DNA from: Plectrocnemia conspersa
Taxonomy: Eukaryota > Arthropoda > Insecta > Trichoptera > Polycentropodidae
DNA: 64,000 nucleotides
Assembly (NCBI GenBank): GCA_009617715.1
Contig: VTFK01000024.1
Location: forward strand, 806,001-870,000
Reading direction: 5' to 3'
Shown here: positions 35,900 to 49,119 of the stretch, piece after piece
Numbering within the stretch: the first letter of the stretch is position 1
How the letters are laid out: every line of letters begins with the position of its first letter
Notes under the pieces: generated by a model
Database searches by the model: none
What the model was told of the DNA's origin: nothing
Seen by the model: only the letters and a program-made list of their open reading frames with translations
Position numbers and translations under genes: made by a program

Positions 35900-37440
35900 T
35901 TAGTTAATTATATTTAAATAGAAATGAAGTATTCAATGTATGCTATGTTATAATAGTTTAACCATATGTTAACCGTGCAATTAAATGGTACATTTAAAAG
36001 TAACCTAAAAAAATTCTAAATTAACGAAAAATTGGTATATTGCGTCATTTCATGTGACGATCCTTAATAAATTGAATGTAGATACAAATAGAGTATTTAA
36101 TATATATTTTATTATAATAATAATTTAATTATATCACTGTAGGTTAAGTGAGACATTTAAAAGTAGCCCAGTAATACAAGTTTTAACCTATTTTCTTAGA
36201 ATTGCAAAACGCTTAAATTAAATGATGCATCTAATGTTTGTTTTATTATTATAATAATTTAACTATATCACTTATAATTTAAACTGCGCATTTAAAAGTA
36301 ACCCACAAGGACATTTTGTAATTTATTTGTTCAAATAAACACAAATGTTATTTATATTGCGTATTTTTATTTATTGCACTATAATAAATTATATTTAAAT
36401 ACAAATTGTGTGTTTAATGTATATTTTAATATAATAATAATTTTATTATATCACTTTTAATTTAAATTATATTTTTTTAAATAGCCAAATAGGACAATTT
36501 ATAACTTTTTTGCTGAAATAAACACAATTGAGCCAACTTAAATATTGGTATATATATTGCGTATTTAAATTTATTGCACACTAATAAATTATATTTAGAT
36601 ACTAATGTGGCGCTTAATGTATTATATATTATAATAATAATTTAGTTATTATACTTTTGCATATTTTAAATTAGCCCAAAGGGACAATTTTAAATTAATT
36701 TGTTCAAATAAATACAATTGAGCTATTTACGTCATTTCATGTGATGAACTTAAATATTTTTATTTATATTGTGTAATTTTATTTAATGAACTTTAATAAA
36801 TTATATTTAGATACAAATGAGGCATTTAATGTATGTTTTGGCATATTAATTATTTAGTTGCATCCTTGTAGTTTTAAATGGCGCATTTAAATGTAGCCCA
36901 CTAGGACAATTTATAAGTAATCTGCTCAAATATTTAAAATTGAGCTAACACAAATATTGGTATATTATGCAATTTTATGTGATGAACTTTAATAAATTAT
37001 TTTAAGCTACAAATGAGTCATTTAATGTATGTTTTGTTATAATAATATTTTAATTATATCACTGTTAATTTAAACTGCGCATTTAAATGTAGCCCAGTAG
37101 AACAATTTATAACTTATTTGCTCAAATAATTAAAATTGAACTAACACAAATATTAGTATATTATGCAACTTTATCTGATGAACTTTAATCAATAATTTTA
37201 AGTTACAAATGTATGTTTTGTTGTTATATTAATTTAATTATATCACTGTTAGTATAAATTGCGCGTTTAAAAGTAGCCCAGTAAAACAATTTAAAATGTA
37301 ATCGCTCAACTAAACACAATTGAACCAATCTAAAGATTGGCATGTTACGTCATTTTAATTTACTTGTACCACTGAAGCTTTTAAAACACATTTTAATGGT
37401 GGCACATTTAAATGTAGCCCAAAACACGACTTAATTAAAT
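35900..37440 (+). repeat. Degenerate tandem satellite, unit about 180-200 bp
   Basis: The landmark CATTTAAA(A/T)GTAGCCCA followed by ACAATTTATAA recurs near 36155, 36285, 36470, 36658, 36875, 37076, 37258 and 37400, mostly 182-217 bp apart. Each unit also contains TTTAATAAATTATATTTAGATAC, a TTTAATGTATGTTTTG word and ATATCACTGTTAATTTAAACTG (given here in parts). Units are diverged, so the array is old. A single related unit in the opposite orientation lies at 38115-38165. Confidence 0.85.
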
Positions 37441-37639
37441 TATCACGATTAAATCAATTATGAAAATAGATAGTTTTTGCCCTTAAAATTGGCAAAGATC
37501 ACTTTTATAAATTATGTATTCAAGCGTTATATTTATAAGTACACGATAATTTAACAACACAGCTTAGGTTTAATTTTAAAATTATTTAATAGTATGAACA
37601 CGATTGTGTCATGTCGTAACGATCGACAAATTTCACTTT

Positions 37640-38110
37640 TGATGTCCGATTGGATATAGGATGCGGCCCGTTTGCACTGTTTTATTTTAAATCGAAATTT
37701 GTTAGATTATTATGTTTATAGGCGATCGAGCCGATTTGTTCGCGTCGTTTTACTCGACAAGTACCGCGTTTTTTTGACGTTTCGGCGCACTTTTTGTTCG
37801 CGGGCCGCAGTTTCAGCTGAAGCGAGCGCGAGTGTCCGAGTGCGGGCGAAGACTGCGACCACCGCACCGCGAAAGCGATTTGTTGTCGCGGTCCGCGGGC
37901 CGTACGCGCGCACGAGGGCCGCAGAGGGCGATAGGTCCGCCCCCAGGACAGGGACGGACATACGACCTGCACGTGTGTTATCCGATAAAGGAATGCCCTC
38001 CCGCACCGCTCGCGCGCCCTCTTTAACCCTTTCGGTTGTGCGGCCCAAGATATCGCTGAGCTTCCCGGTTAGTTCGTAGTTCGAGACCAGGCAATTTAGA
38101 CTTGAGTCAA
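37640..38110. promoter_or_regulatory. CpG island, candidate promoter
   Basis: The densest CpG block of the window, with GAGCGCGAGTG, GGTCCGCGGGCCG and ACGCGCGCACGAGGG. Open frames of 64-150 codons overlap on both strands and are R/A/T-rich, a typical artefact of CpG-rich DNA. It lies about 8.4 kb upstream of the Runx exon on its strand, so an upstream promoter with a noncoding first exon is possible. No TATA box or clear initiator was pinned down. Confidence 0.4.
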
Positions 38111-38114
38111 AAGT

Positions 38115-38165
38115 GGGGTGATTTTCTTTAAAAGGGCTACTTTTAAATGCACCACTTGTAGTTTG
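38115..38165 (-). repeat. Inverted satellite unit
   Basis: The reverse complement reads GTGGTGCATTTAAAAGTAGCCC, closely matching GTGGCACATTTAAATGTAGCCC at the right end of the satellite (37395-37420). The CpG island thus sits between two oppositely oriented units. Confidence 0.7.
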
Positions 38166-38169
38166 CATG

Positions 38170-39045
38170 AAACACGACTACAGCGTTCAGATAGTTTTAA
38201 TTTCCACCCTAAAATATAATTTTATTTATAAAAACTGACCAAAGTTGTATAGAGATTTTTGGCCATTTAAGTTAAGTTTTACAATACCTACAATAGATGT
38301 TGATTGTTACTCTGATGAAATTATACGTATGTCAAAAATACGTATAAAAACAGATTTACAATATAAATAATAAATAAAAATATTTTTTCAATGGCAATGA
38401 GACACCACTACACCTAATCGTTTATCCCAAAAAAACAATGTTCTTAAGCTTTCACGTTATAGCTTGTATTAATACTCTAACAATTACAATATTATTAATT
38501 AAAATGTTTATTAAAATAATACGGTATTTGTGAACTTTAGTGTATTTAGTAGTTTTCAAATTATACTAACATATATCTGTATTATTTAAAACAAAAATAA
38601 TCAATAAATTAATGAAGAAGATAAAGATTGAAATCCTAAAATAATATGTGGATGTCTTATTGTACGACTTTGTAATGTTAAACATTTTTTTTAAACTCTC
38701 AAAAAGAGCATATTTCATTATAAATAACAATGTCCTATTTTTTCGGAAGCTTACATACATAAATAATTTATTTAAGCGGTTAGTTATCATAACAAATGGT
38801 TGGAAATCAAGAGTGAAATTTAAGTATTCATGGAACATAACATAAAAATTCATTACAACGGGGGGAATCTGTACAAACTGGGTGAGTCAATCAGACAAAA
38901 TAAATACCTACAAGTTAGTATTCACCATCAGTTTGAAAGTCTGAGAATCAGTAACATCTATCTAATTAATTTTAGATTATTATATAATATATAATATAAT
39001 TTATAATCATTGTATGTCGCTTTTTTATAAATAAAAATTTGAATC
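38170..39045. other. AT-rich noncoding stretch
   Basis: A 95-codon minus-strand frame (38566-38853) is F/N/I/K-rich and overlaps a 65-codon frame on the other strand. Neither resembles a known protein. Confidence 0.55.
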
Positions 39046-39047
39046 TG

Positions 39048-39116
39048 CTGCTGTGGCTCGAACCCGTAACCTCTGTGTTATCAGTCTGAAGCGTTACGGA
39101 GCGCTCTATTCCGACC
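39048..39116 (-). pseudogene. tRNA-like relic (possible SINE head)
   Basis: On the minus strand there is an A-box-like TAGAGCGCTCCG and a B-box GGGTTCGAGCC about 33 nt apart, as in tRNA genes, but the acceptor and anticodon stems do not pair cleanly. A tRNA-derived SINE or a decayed tRNA is likely. Confidence 0.45.
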
Positions 39117-39119
39117 TTA

Positions 39120-39895
39120 AATACCGTTTTATACCGAGACACAATTAAGAATAAATTGAATCAGTTTTTTGCGTTTAAAATTAGAATAAATACGTCTTTA
39201 ATCAGTGATCTTGCTCGAACGCAATTATATATATTATAGGAAAGAGAATCAAATATTTTTATATTAATAAAATCAGCTCTTATAAAAAATATTATAACAA
39301 ACAATCGGACGTATTCACGCTTGCACCACCTCGCATTTCAATAATTTTGTATTGAAACGCATATACTACGTTGTATAAGAAGCTTGTAATGCACTAATGT
39401 AACAAAAACACAGAGATTATCATAAAAAGCGCATTTTACAAATATTTTGATATATATAGAAATGATCCAATCCATTTTCAACTTTCGCAGCCGTTTCTTT
39501 TAAGACAGAAAAAATAGGTTTATATCAAGTATGTGCTTTAAAGATGTAAAATTCAGGCAAAAATGTTCCGTTTCATTCTCAGCATTCGCAGCATTTTATA
39601 AAAATGTAAGAATTTTTTTATTTTTATACATCAATTATAAATCTTTTTAAACTGGAACGACGTTCCGTTTCTAAATATTTTACCGGAACTGTATTATGAT
39701 ATTAAATCGGTTTCTTATGCTAGAAAAAATTGTTATTTTAATCTTAATTATTATATATTTAATATACACTAAGAATGTAATAAAATATTTATTATTAATA
39801 ACGAAGGTTTGAAATTATTTTACTAGATTGTTTTTAGAATACCATTTTTTTATTTAAATTTAAATTTTAATTAAAATTTTCAAATCTGAATAATT
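39120..39895. other. Noncoding stretch
   Basis: Mostly AT-rich, with one near-palindromic GGAACGACGTTCC at 39654-39666. No gene seen. Confidence 0.5.
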
Positions 39896-39899
39896 CGAA

Positions 39900-40345
39900 A
39901 CGTACCCACACACTCAAAAGCACACCGGATCGAGCTTCGCTCATTGAGTGAAAGCTAGAGAGAGACAAAGTCACTTCTTTCCATTGGCCAGAAAGAGACG
40001 CCCTACGGCTGATTAAAACGGGAGCCAGCGCCGAGCGAGAGAGAGGTCTGCATGCGTTATCGAAACGATAGAGCAGACGTTCCGAATTTGCGGTCAGAGA
40101 GGGTTGGGTTTAAAGCCGCCGAAGGATAAAACATACAAATAAACACGTGTTTAAGTGCGAGCAAACGAGATGGCAGATATGAATTTTCCGATGAGAGGAA
40201 ACGGGACAGACATGGGACAACTGATACCAATTCAGCGGGACATGGGCTCTCGATAACTGCGGCATTTGTTCAGGCTCTCTGAAACTATCCGGCTTCAAAC
40301 GAGGCGATGGAGGCTTTAGACAGGACGTGGCAAGACGCACGGACG
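39900..40345. promoter_or_regulatory. GC-balanced candidate regulatory block
   Basis: Rich in purine-tract words (GAGAGAGA at 39957-39965 and 40040-40047, which resemble GAGA-factor sites) and includes TTATCGAAACGATA (palindromic). A 76-codon minus-strand and a 93-codon plus-strand frame cross its edges and are not recognisable. Confidence 0.35.
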
Positions 40346-40599
40346 CGAAATTGGAATAGGACGACTTATTTGAAAAATATTCACGTGAATGTGCTTACTG
40401 CGTACTACGTGATTGTATTAGAATCTGATAGGAATGGAAAATTGTTTTGGAAATATAACGAGGTTGTTGTTTTGCTCGTTCAATCGTTAAATGACGCGTT
40501 GCATATGCATTTTGTAATATATTCCAATTTTGTCCTGAAATTTATAAACCGAGATTTTCCGGGAAATTTCGAGAAAATCAGTCTCTAATCACAGAAAAT

Positions 40600-41250
40600 A
40601 AATTTTGAAACAGACATTGCAGCAACGACCACATATACATTAGTTTATAAAAAATACGTTAAAACAAGAATTCCATATAAATAAATTCATAAAAGCATTT
40701 TCAGTTTTTTCATTATACATACAATTTTGAACACATATTTATAAAAAACACAAATTATATTTTAAAAAACTTTAAAAACAGACTGTACCCTAAATAATTT
40801 AGTCTGAATTTTCTTTTAAATTACAAGTTAATTTTTTAAAAGAGGAATGTCTAAAAAAATAAAAATATACTTTTAATATAACTAAACTATTTATCAATCT
40901 CTATCGATATATAAATTTAAATTAAAAATGCTTAGTTATTTTTATTTCCAGATGGTTTACTTTAAGCTGAAGATGCAAATATTTTGTTAATAGGTTAACG
41001 CAAATATTTACAGAGAGATAAGCGCACTAAATAAACTATAAAGCAACATTCATAAACATTTAAGAACATCAAAATGATGTTGATCGATAAAATAAGAAAT
41101 ACAATATACAAAATAAAATAAAATCAAAACACATTTTCATCTAATACATTTTCTTCCAGTTGGAATCTTATCGGATTAAAAATCTAATACAATGGCTATT
41201 TTCTGGATTTATAAGGTTTGTATTATATAATATTGAGTGAGAGTGATGTC
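40600..41250. other. AT-rich noncoding stretch
   Basis: No gene or repeat recognised. Confidence 0.55.
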
Positions 41251-41257
41251 ATAATTG

Positions 41258-41328
41258 GCGAACCACAGCCAGGATTCGAACTCACAACCCGGACCACCCA
41301 TTCTAACCACAACCGCTGAATATACCAG
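41258..41328 (-). pseudogene. tRNA-like relic (possible SINE head)
   Basis: Minus strand: an A-box-like GTGGTTAGAATGG and a perfect B-box-type GAGTTCGAATCC at tRNA-like spacing. Stems are poorly paired. Different in sequence from the relic at 39048, so these are two separate tRNA-derived units. Confidence 0.5.
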
Positions 41329-42566
41329 TATGCATTGTTTTCACCTTGATATTGTTAGAATATAATATCAAAATTTCTATAATTTATAACTGAACTAGCT
41401 TGGTGATGATAACCGAGAATATGAAACCATAAGTCAAAAAGCTCAGATTTTATTTTTAGGTGATTATAATTAAAGTTTGAACTAAGACGTTCTGTGGTAG
41501 ATATTTATATTTATTTATTGCGTGCAATTATTAAAAATAATATTTATATTTGCTAAGTTTCAGAAATCATCTTCATATAAAATTAACCCTCTTCACTAAT
41601 ATCATTGTAAAGATGTTTGTTTTAATGAGGTCTCTTATATATATATTTTCGTCCAAATTAATAATGTGTACATAGTGGTCTGAATAAGAAAACGCTCACG
41701 TGTACAACAAGAAAATCACAAGGGCGCTTAATCGCCATAAGGGGTTCGAGTACTTCAAAAGAAACCCGAACTTCCCTAATTATTTTCGTGCAATAATCAA
41801 AGTGCGAAAGCAACAATTTGATTTTGAAAATCCAGCTACTCCCCACACACGCACGATACCACTTTTCCTCATCTCTAAGTCCAGTGGTGTAGTTGATATT
41901 TTAATTTAGTTTACAACAATGAGAAAAAGCATTAAAAAGTAATATAATATTATATTTATTATATATGATAAAAACAGTAAGAGCACATGAAGTTATATAG
42001 TTTACAAATTATTATTTTGAGTCAGTCCACGTACAGTTTGTATATTTATTAGTATTATGTACAGCCCGTCCAAGATATGAACGCTCATTGTCATAGTATT
42101 GGTGAGAGAATATAATAGGATGACCATGTGAAATTACAAGTTCAATTAATTTTTACTTTTTTAATTTAATTTGTTGAGGAAAGTGTAAAATATCACTTTC
42201 TTACTTTTTTTGTTTACTTATATACATATTTAACCCAAAAATATGAGAGCACTTTTGGTATCACTCTCCAGGTTGAATATCTGTTCAATATAATATTTTT
42301 TAAAATACCAATAGAATATTAAAGGAATTGTTTTAATGATTACATAATACCACAACATGACAATAATTTATAATAAAAATAAAACACATTATAATTTTTA
42401 ATTCAATTTCTAACGTATGGTCCCCCTACCCTTAAAACCACCCTGATTTAGTATTTGTAACGTTCTCCTATCGGTGTAAACAAATTCGCGGAAAACTATG
42501 TATGTATGCATGCATGCGTACACGCACCCTTATTTACAACATAACAATGATGACCGCTAACATCTT

Positions 42567-42679
<113 letters not shown>

Positions 42680-44535
42680 ATATATATATTTGAGTCTAAA
42701 AGACCCATTCGTCTTCGAAGATCAGGTTGAGCTCTAGATTACAGATATCGTAGCTACTGCTTTCTCGGTCTTCCTCGTCTCTATGTTCAGCGTTGCTCGA
42801 CTTGGTTTTAAGTTCAGATTAAATTTCATGTGTCAAAGTTGTTAAGCTCAGATAGAAGAATGTTTGATTGAATTTCTTATAATTCGTATAAGAAATTAAT
42901 TAGGTGTAATTGCTATGCGGTAACCGTTTTGCATACGAAGGTGCCATTATTTTGAATAAAAGAGTTTGGCTTATGACGCTTTTTTAACACTTAAGACAAG
43001 TTTTATTCGCAACGTCAAAATAAAAGTTTTATTTTTGGTTTTGAAGCCACTTATGGCCACTGAAAGACCCAATAATGTAATTATAGCATTAAAATATATT
43101 TTATTCGAAATTATATTTAAGCCAAAACAGCTTTTAGTAGTATTTTATATTTAAAATCAGTAATAAGTTTAGCTTAAATTATACCTGCTTCCAAAAAGAC
43201 TATACTGTATATTATTCGCTTTGCTCTGTTTAAAATTATTATCCTAAGCCATTGAGAAAATCCACAGCTGCATAATATATATACAGAAATATGAATGATT
43301 TAAGAAATTTCGGCAATTACAAACTATTTTTTTTTTATTATTGTTCGTTAGCTATTCACTCTATTAGCATATCTAATAAAATATACTATAACCATGCCTG
43401 TTTATGTGGCTATAAATAACATAAAGTTAATAATATTAATTTCGCAAAACAAATAAAGAGCACAATATTTCTGTATATAATGCAGCCGTACATCGAAAAT
43501 AAAATGAGTATTTGCATTGTTGTAATACACAAAATCATAAAAAATAATACACAGCTGTGTTTTTGGGTTAATCTTTTTTTGTATTAGGAAAATTAAAAAT
43601 TCATAATATTTCACTACACTTGTTTGACAAATATTCGAAAACAAATAGTTAAAAAATGGGCAAATATATTTGGTATTCAAATATTACAATATTTAGATTG
43701 GTCTCCTCTAGTACTATACATATTATATTTTAAAAAAATCTACAGAACTAAAAAAAATATGAATCAGTGATTAGATTTTAACTCGAAATTCAAGAAACCT
43801 TTGGTTAAGCAACCTCAAAATTAATTTTAAAACTAGAAGATTATATGAAAAAATTTATATATGTATTATTTGTTCATTATCGTGACGCATTGGGGTAACC
43901 CATTAAGGTCATGAATGTCTTAATTTAATTAAAATAAATCAATAAATAAATTAGAAAAATATAGAAAATGTTTATCAGACGAAAATTTTTTTTGGTATAA
44001 ACTATTAATTAATAATAATAATAATATTCTAACAATCACAAAATTTATTAAATCAGCCAACAAATGGAATTTAAAATCAAGAATTATTACAAATGTAATT
44101 TATTTATAATTTTTAATAAAATTAAAAAGTATTGATATGATCAAAAATATTTCTATAAATGATGTTGTATTTTATAAAAATGTAGTGTAATCGATTAAAG
44201 AGTGTAAATATTATAGTAATTTTTTTAGAAAATTCAACAGTATGTAATATACAGTATAGTTTGTATGACTGTTTTGAAGAGTACTATTACACATTAACAT
44301 AACGTGCCAGGTTTCTCGCGGATCTGTTTATTTTTTATATTTATTTTAGCAACAATATAAACGAAGTTCCCGTATAATTTAAATCAAATAATAATAATAA
44401 TTACTAACACATCATCCGATTATTGTATAAATAATTATATCATGACTCAATTGTACACAGGAATAAATTATTAAGAAAAATATAAATGTTTAGAAGAGAG
44501 ACAATTAGCTTGATTTTTCAACATTCATTACACCA
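42680..44535. other. Mostly AT-rich noncoding stretch
   Basis: A somewhat less AT-rich patch lies at 42690-42850. A frame at 42966-43154 has a short segment (LKPLMATERP) that resembles one on the opposite strand at 41740-41760 (LEPLMAIKRP), which suggests two pieces of one old repeat. No gene. Confidence 0.4.
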
Positions 44536-44539
44536 CTGA

Positions 44540-45000
44540 AACCAGAAGTCCCCAAATATTTGTCGCGAGATTCATGAATGGTGCAAGTAACGAAGTTGCG
44601 GTGCGGAATGTGTCGCCGTAGCAAATCCGTAGACAAAGTCCCTCCTGCGTGGGTGGCTACAAAGCGTAGCTCTCGTAGTACACGACGTAGTCCACAATAG
44701 GCGGGTCGCTCCTCTCTCCGCGTAGGTACAATGGTGTCTAATGAAAATTAACTAGAACAATGGGCTCTATATTTGGCTGCGCGTTGTGGACGAGCCTTTA
44801 CATAGGAGCAGCAGTATGTAGTTGTCGAGCTCTAATTTGATAGCGCACCGGCTCAAGGACAATTTACGCGACACGTGAACGTGTTACGTCGTCCACGGGT
44901 GAACTATAAGGAGGTTATGTTCTTTCGGTGTTAAGGGATGTCGAGGCGGTCGTGCCCGGGAATGGCAATTCTGGGGATGTTTGTTGTGTTATAGATTAAA
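44540..45000. promoter_or_regulatory. GC-balanced candidate regulatory block
   Basis: Sharp-edged island with GACACGTGAACGTGTTACGTCG (palindromic E-box region, 44871-44892), many CpG, and no frame over 60 codons. Its sharp edges and lack of coding frames fit a conserved noncoding element. Confidence 0.4.
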
Positions 45001-45204
45001 TGCATGTTGTACTTAGTTCTTGTTATAATGATACAAGCATTGTACGTGTTCATCATAATATATAACATACTCAATTTATGTTAAATTCATAATATGACTT
45101 ATTATAATAATATACAAGGCTATTAGTAATTAAATTATTATTTAGAACAGAGTTTCTAAACTTTACCTGCAATCAGGCCAGCTGAGAGGGAGGAAAAGAG
45201 AGAG

Positions 45205-45535
45205 AGAGGCCCGACTCTGAATATATTTATAAAAAAAGTAAATACCGACCTCAAATAATGAATTTGAACTAAACTGCAGATGTTTGAGATGTATGTATTG
45301 TGATTTATTTCAGGTATAAGTTTTTTCAGCCTTTTTTTATACATACAAGAAATAAAAGGAGCGGAACACTACCTTAAAAAAATATTAGACATGAGAGGAA
45401 ATATTCAACGAATGTAAATTAGTAGCAGTAAATTTAGGTATTCAATCTGAAAATTCAGACCGAATACCTGAGGAAGAAGCAAAGAAATAACGAAAAATCA
45501 ACAACAGCGCCGGCTGAGTTATATAAATTTTAAAA
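45205..45535 (+). repeat. Dispersed repeat family B, copy 3 (internally deleted)
   Basis: Joins the left section (TTTATACATACAAGAAATAA) directly to the right section (AATATTAGACATGAGAGGAA), and lacks the middle of about 140-150 bp present in the other two copies. It is otherwise the least diverged from copy 1. Confidence 0.75.
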
Positions 45536-45539
45536 ATAA

Positions 45540-47230
45540 GTCCCTGTGTCCCAAAAAAAAAAAAAAATTTGAGGAAATATTGTGCACATATTTCAAGATC
45601 CATAATGATGAAGAATGAACCATTCCTATCGTATATTTCACCGAAAATGCACTTTCGCTAATGGTTAATTCTACGAAGTCATATCGAATCTCGGCAAAAT
45701 TTTGAAAAAACACATTTATTTTTCAATCAAATAAAGTTTGTGAAAAACAAGATTAGCTCAAACATATAATTTTATTCGAATTTATATTCAATAACTTACT
45801 ATCTGTTGTATTCAATTTTTGGAACATATAGATTGGAGTCGCTTCATATTTGTTTTGTGGGAATAACATGTAAATTAAATCAAAAAATTAAGATCCAAAA
45901 TTTATAGAGCATTTTAAATACATAATTTTATCGAATTAATTTTATATACCATAGCTAGTAATATTTGGAACGAATTTTATATGCATACAAAAATCATATC
46001 CGTATCGACGTTTTTTTGTGTAGATATGCATATCAATTAAATAACAAGAAAATAATTAACCGCGTTCGAATTATTGAAGTGATTAAAACAACAAATTTGC
46101 GTCTAAAAACGTCCAATACAAAAACGTAAAACGAACTTAATAAAAATTTGCAACGCACACCTGTTTTTGAGGTAGGCGTTAAGCAATAATCAAGGGTGGG
46201 CCTTTCCAATATTTTGTTTTTTTCAACGAATGAATTCTGCGAATTCGGTCATACTAAACACGGCAAAAATGTTTTTTGAAAGCATTTCAAAGCATTTTTT
46301 TGTCATCGCATTTCGAAACAAAATAAAGGCGCATAAATAATCATAGATTTTAGAGCGGCACTAGTCACTCGGGTATATTGAAAAAAAAAAACGACTATTG
46401 TGTTGCTCAAGTTTAAACCATTGTTTCACTCTAAAAAAATCCAAGTTCCATTTATAAATGAGATAATATAACGTTAACGAGATATTATACATATTCTAAT
46501 AATTATTCGAATATTTGATTGAGAACCCTAGTTACAGCTTAGTAAGAAAATCATAGACTTTACTGTTACTAAGAATGAATTCCGAACTCAAAAATCATCA
46601 TCAATACTTCATGGAAAATATTGCAAAATAGTTGTTTTTAAGTCATGTAAGTGCTTTATAAATATTTTTAAAATTTTGTCATTTACTTTAAAATTGAATT
46701 CAATCAAAAATAATGTAAGACAGAAAAACATAATTATTCTGTTCAATCCTTTGAGCGGTACCGTCGTACATGTACGGTGGTTCACTGTTTTGATGTACCC
46801 CAGATAGTTAAATAATAAATAAAAAATATTATATTTAAATAATATTTTTTAAAGCTAATTTAATGAAAATTATTAATAATAAGTGAAAATAGTATTTACT
46901 TTATTTAAAATGAATAATAACCTAAACATATTCAAAATCTATAATAAATTAAGAATATTTAAAATCCATAATAAAATAAAAAATTTTTTTATTATATTAT
47001 GGAAAAAAAAAAATATACAACTTACAGCAAAATAAATTAAAACCAAAATAAAATGGTTTTAATTTATTTTTATGTAAAATCTAAATAACCGACTGCATCA
47101 CAACCATTGTCACGCGATCGTCGTAAGAGATAGTATCCCCAAATATTAATAGATAACAAAATACGTTTTATTAGCATTTATACGGTTTGATCAACATTAA
47201 CCTCAATCTTCATACGTACTAGATATATAT
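45540..47230. other. Noncoding stretch
   Basis: AT-rich with scattered patches; GTACATGTACGG near 46766 is a small palindrome. No gene recognised. Confidence 0.5.
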
Positions 47231-47233
47231 TAC

Positions 47234-48690
47234 ATGTTCACGTTTAAAACGTGGCTAGTTCAGTCAAATCTAACATATATGTGTATTAAATCGGAAGCAA
47301 TGATAATGTTTATGTATTATAGAAGGAAAAACTCACTTTTTGTGCCTCGGAGCCCATCGCCGGGAATTCAAAATTTGAAGATTTCATTACGAAGATTGTT
47401 TTATGATTGTTTATCTTGTTTAATCAATGTTATTCTTCTTATCCTCAACACAGTATGTATATATTTAATTTTCATGGTTATAATAACACACCTAGTTAAT
47501 TTGCAATCCGATTATTTATATTCAGTCAAATGACGAATTAATGAAAATTATTGTCGCGTAGCAATATTTTATTATTAAATAATAATTATTTAAAACTGTT
47601 GTCATGGTACTGTCGGCCATCTTGTTTTATATTTGAATGCTTATTTTTCATTGGTCGAAACAACAGAACGCATTACCGGTGCCTCGGAAAGCAATGAAGC
47701 AAATTCAAATTTTATTTCTATTATTATTTATTATTATAATTAAATATATTTCTTTTGTTTACGTCTATTATTTATTATACAATGTTCATACAAATAGATA
47801 CGATTTAAAAAATATAGAATTGAACGGAAAATGTTTTATTTAAAGTTATGCGCGTCCGGAAGCGGAAGCGGAAGTGACTTAGGACAATTATATATATAAG
47901 ATAATAAATAAATAATTAGAGAAATATTTATGAAAAAATACGTTAAATTCACTCACTCCCATGTGTATAAATTAACATTATAAATCAAATTTTTAAATAT
48001 AACACTTAAATAGTTATAACAAACATGCTAAGCTAAACGATATATTAAGACCCTAAGTTTTTCATATATATTATTATTTAATGTCTATACACTTTAACTT
48101 AACTATTGTATGATAAAGTTAGACATTAGTTTCGTTGTGATTTTTCTACAATATAATTCAGAGTGATAATATTTTGTATTAAAAAATAGTCGGTAGCCAG
48201 AGATGACATTAAAAATATAACTTTTACTTTCCAATCGTTTCGTTTGTAGATTTAATGCAAAGGTACTTCCTCGCAAATAATTTATAATTGTTAAATTCAG
48301 CCAGAAATAGTTTGTTCCATTCTCAACGTTTGCAGCACATATTGATATAAAAAATAATTTTATTTCACGATTAATATTTTCCATGTTATTCTTGAAATCT
48401 TCGATTTGCTTTGAATTATCTGTATTTAAATTTAATGGTTAGATACCTATATTAATGGGTTTTTTTATATTATTCATTTAAAAAATTGTTATTTATTTTA
48501 CTATCCTTTTTTTATGTACTTTTACAGCACATGAACTATAAATGTTACCCTTTTTTATAAGAAATATTTTATTTATACATTTATGTAATATACAAAATTA
48601 AAGATTATTTATAATTGATGCACAAAATTAGTATTTTAATACGCACTTTACTACCTTATTACTAAGTTTACACTTAAATCTACCGAAATA
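47234..48690. other. Noncoding stretch with weak internal repeat
   Basis: GTGCCTCGGA is followed by a TTCAAA word at both 47341-47370 and 47679-47710, suggesting two diverged copies of a repeat about 340 bp apart. Hydrophobic frames of 99 and 68 codons begin at these points but do not look like a known membrane protein. Confidence 0.35.
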
Positions 48691-48699
48691 TTAATTTAC

Positions 48700-49110
48700 A
48701 ACATGCAAACAAGGACCGCCAGGGCCGGCTCTATGATAATATATTACTCTTAATTGCCATTCGATGCGTTAATTTATTAATCTCGGCGTTTCGCCTTGTG
48801 CGAATATTGTCAGAATTATATATTATACACATGCAGAAGGGGTCGTTGTATAGTACCTACTTTAGATATTTAGGTAGGTGGGCGCGATTGCTGTGCAAGT
48901 CGTATCGCCCCTAAAGCTGACCAGTGTATAATCAGATTCTAACCCCTTCGCATTGCAAATAGAGCGGGGGTGGCCGTTTATTCCTCTTTTCTTTTAACTG
49001 CCCCCGTTCCTTTCCTCTGACCGGAGGCCCTGCTAATCCATCGCAGCTTCCGTAAAGTTAGGGGCGGCGCATGCATTTTAATCAAAAGCCATCTGATGAT
49101 TGGCTGTAGG
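48700..49110. promoter_or_regulatory. GC-balanced candidate regulatory block
   Basis: Contains GGTAGGTGGGCGCG, C-rich and G-rich tracts and a CCGGAGGCCC word, and has no open frame of note. Sharp contrast with flanks. Confidence 0.4.
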
Positions 49111-49119
49111 TATTTTAAT

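Noticed and set aside
35900..37440. Gene cluster or exon array
   Set aside because: Units have no open frames and the similarity is in AT-rich noncoding words.
37672..38168. Open frames of 96-150 codons on both strands
   Set aside because: They overlap within the CpG island, are R/A/T-rich, show no domain, and open frames on both strands are expected where stop codons are depleted.
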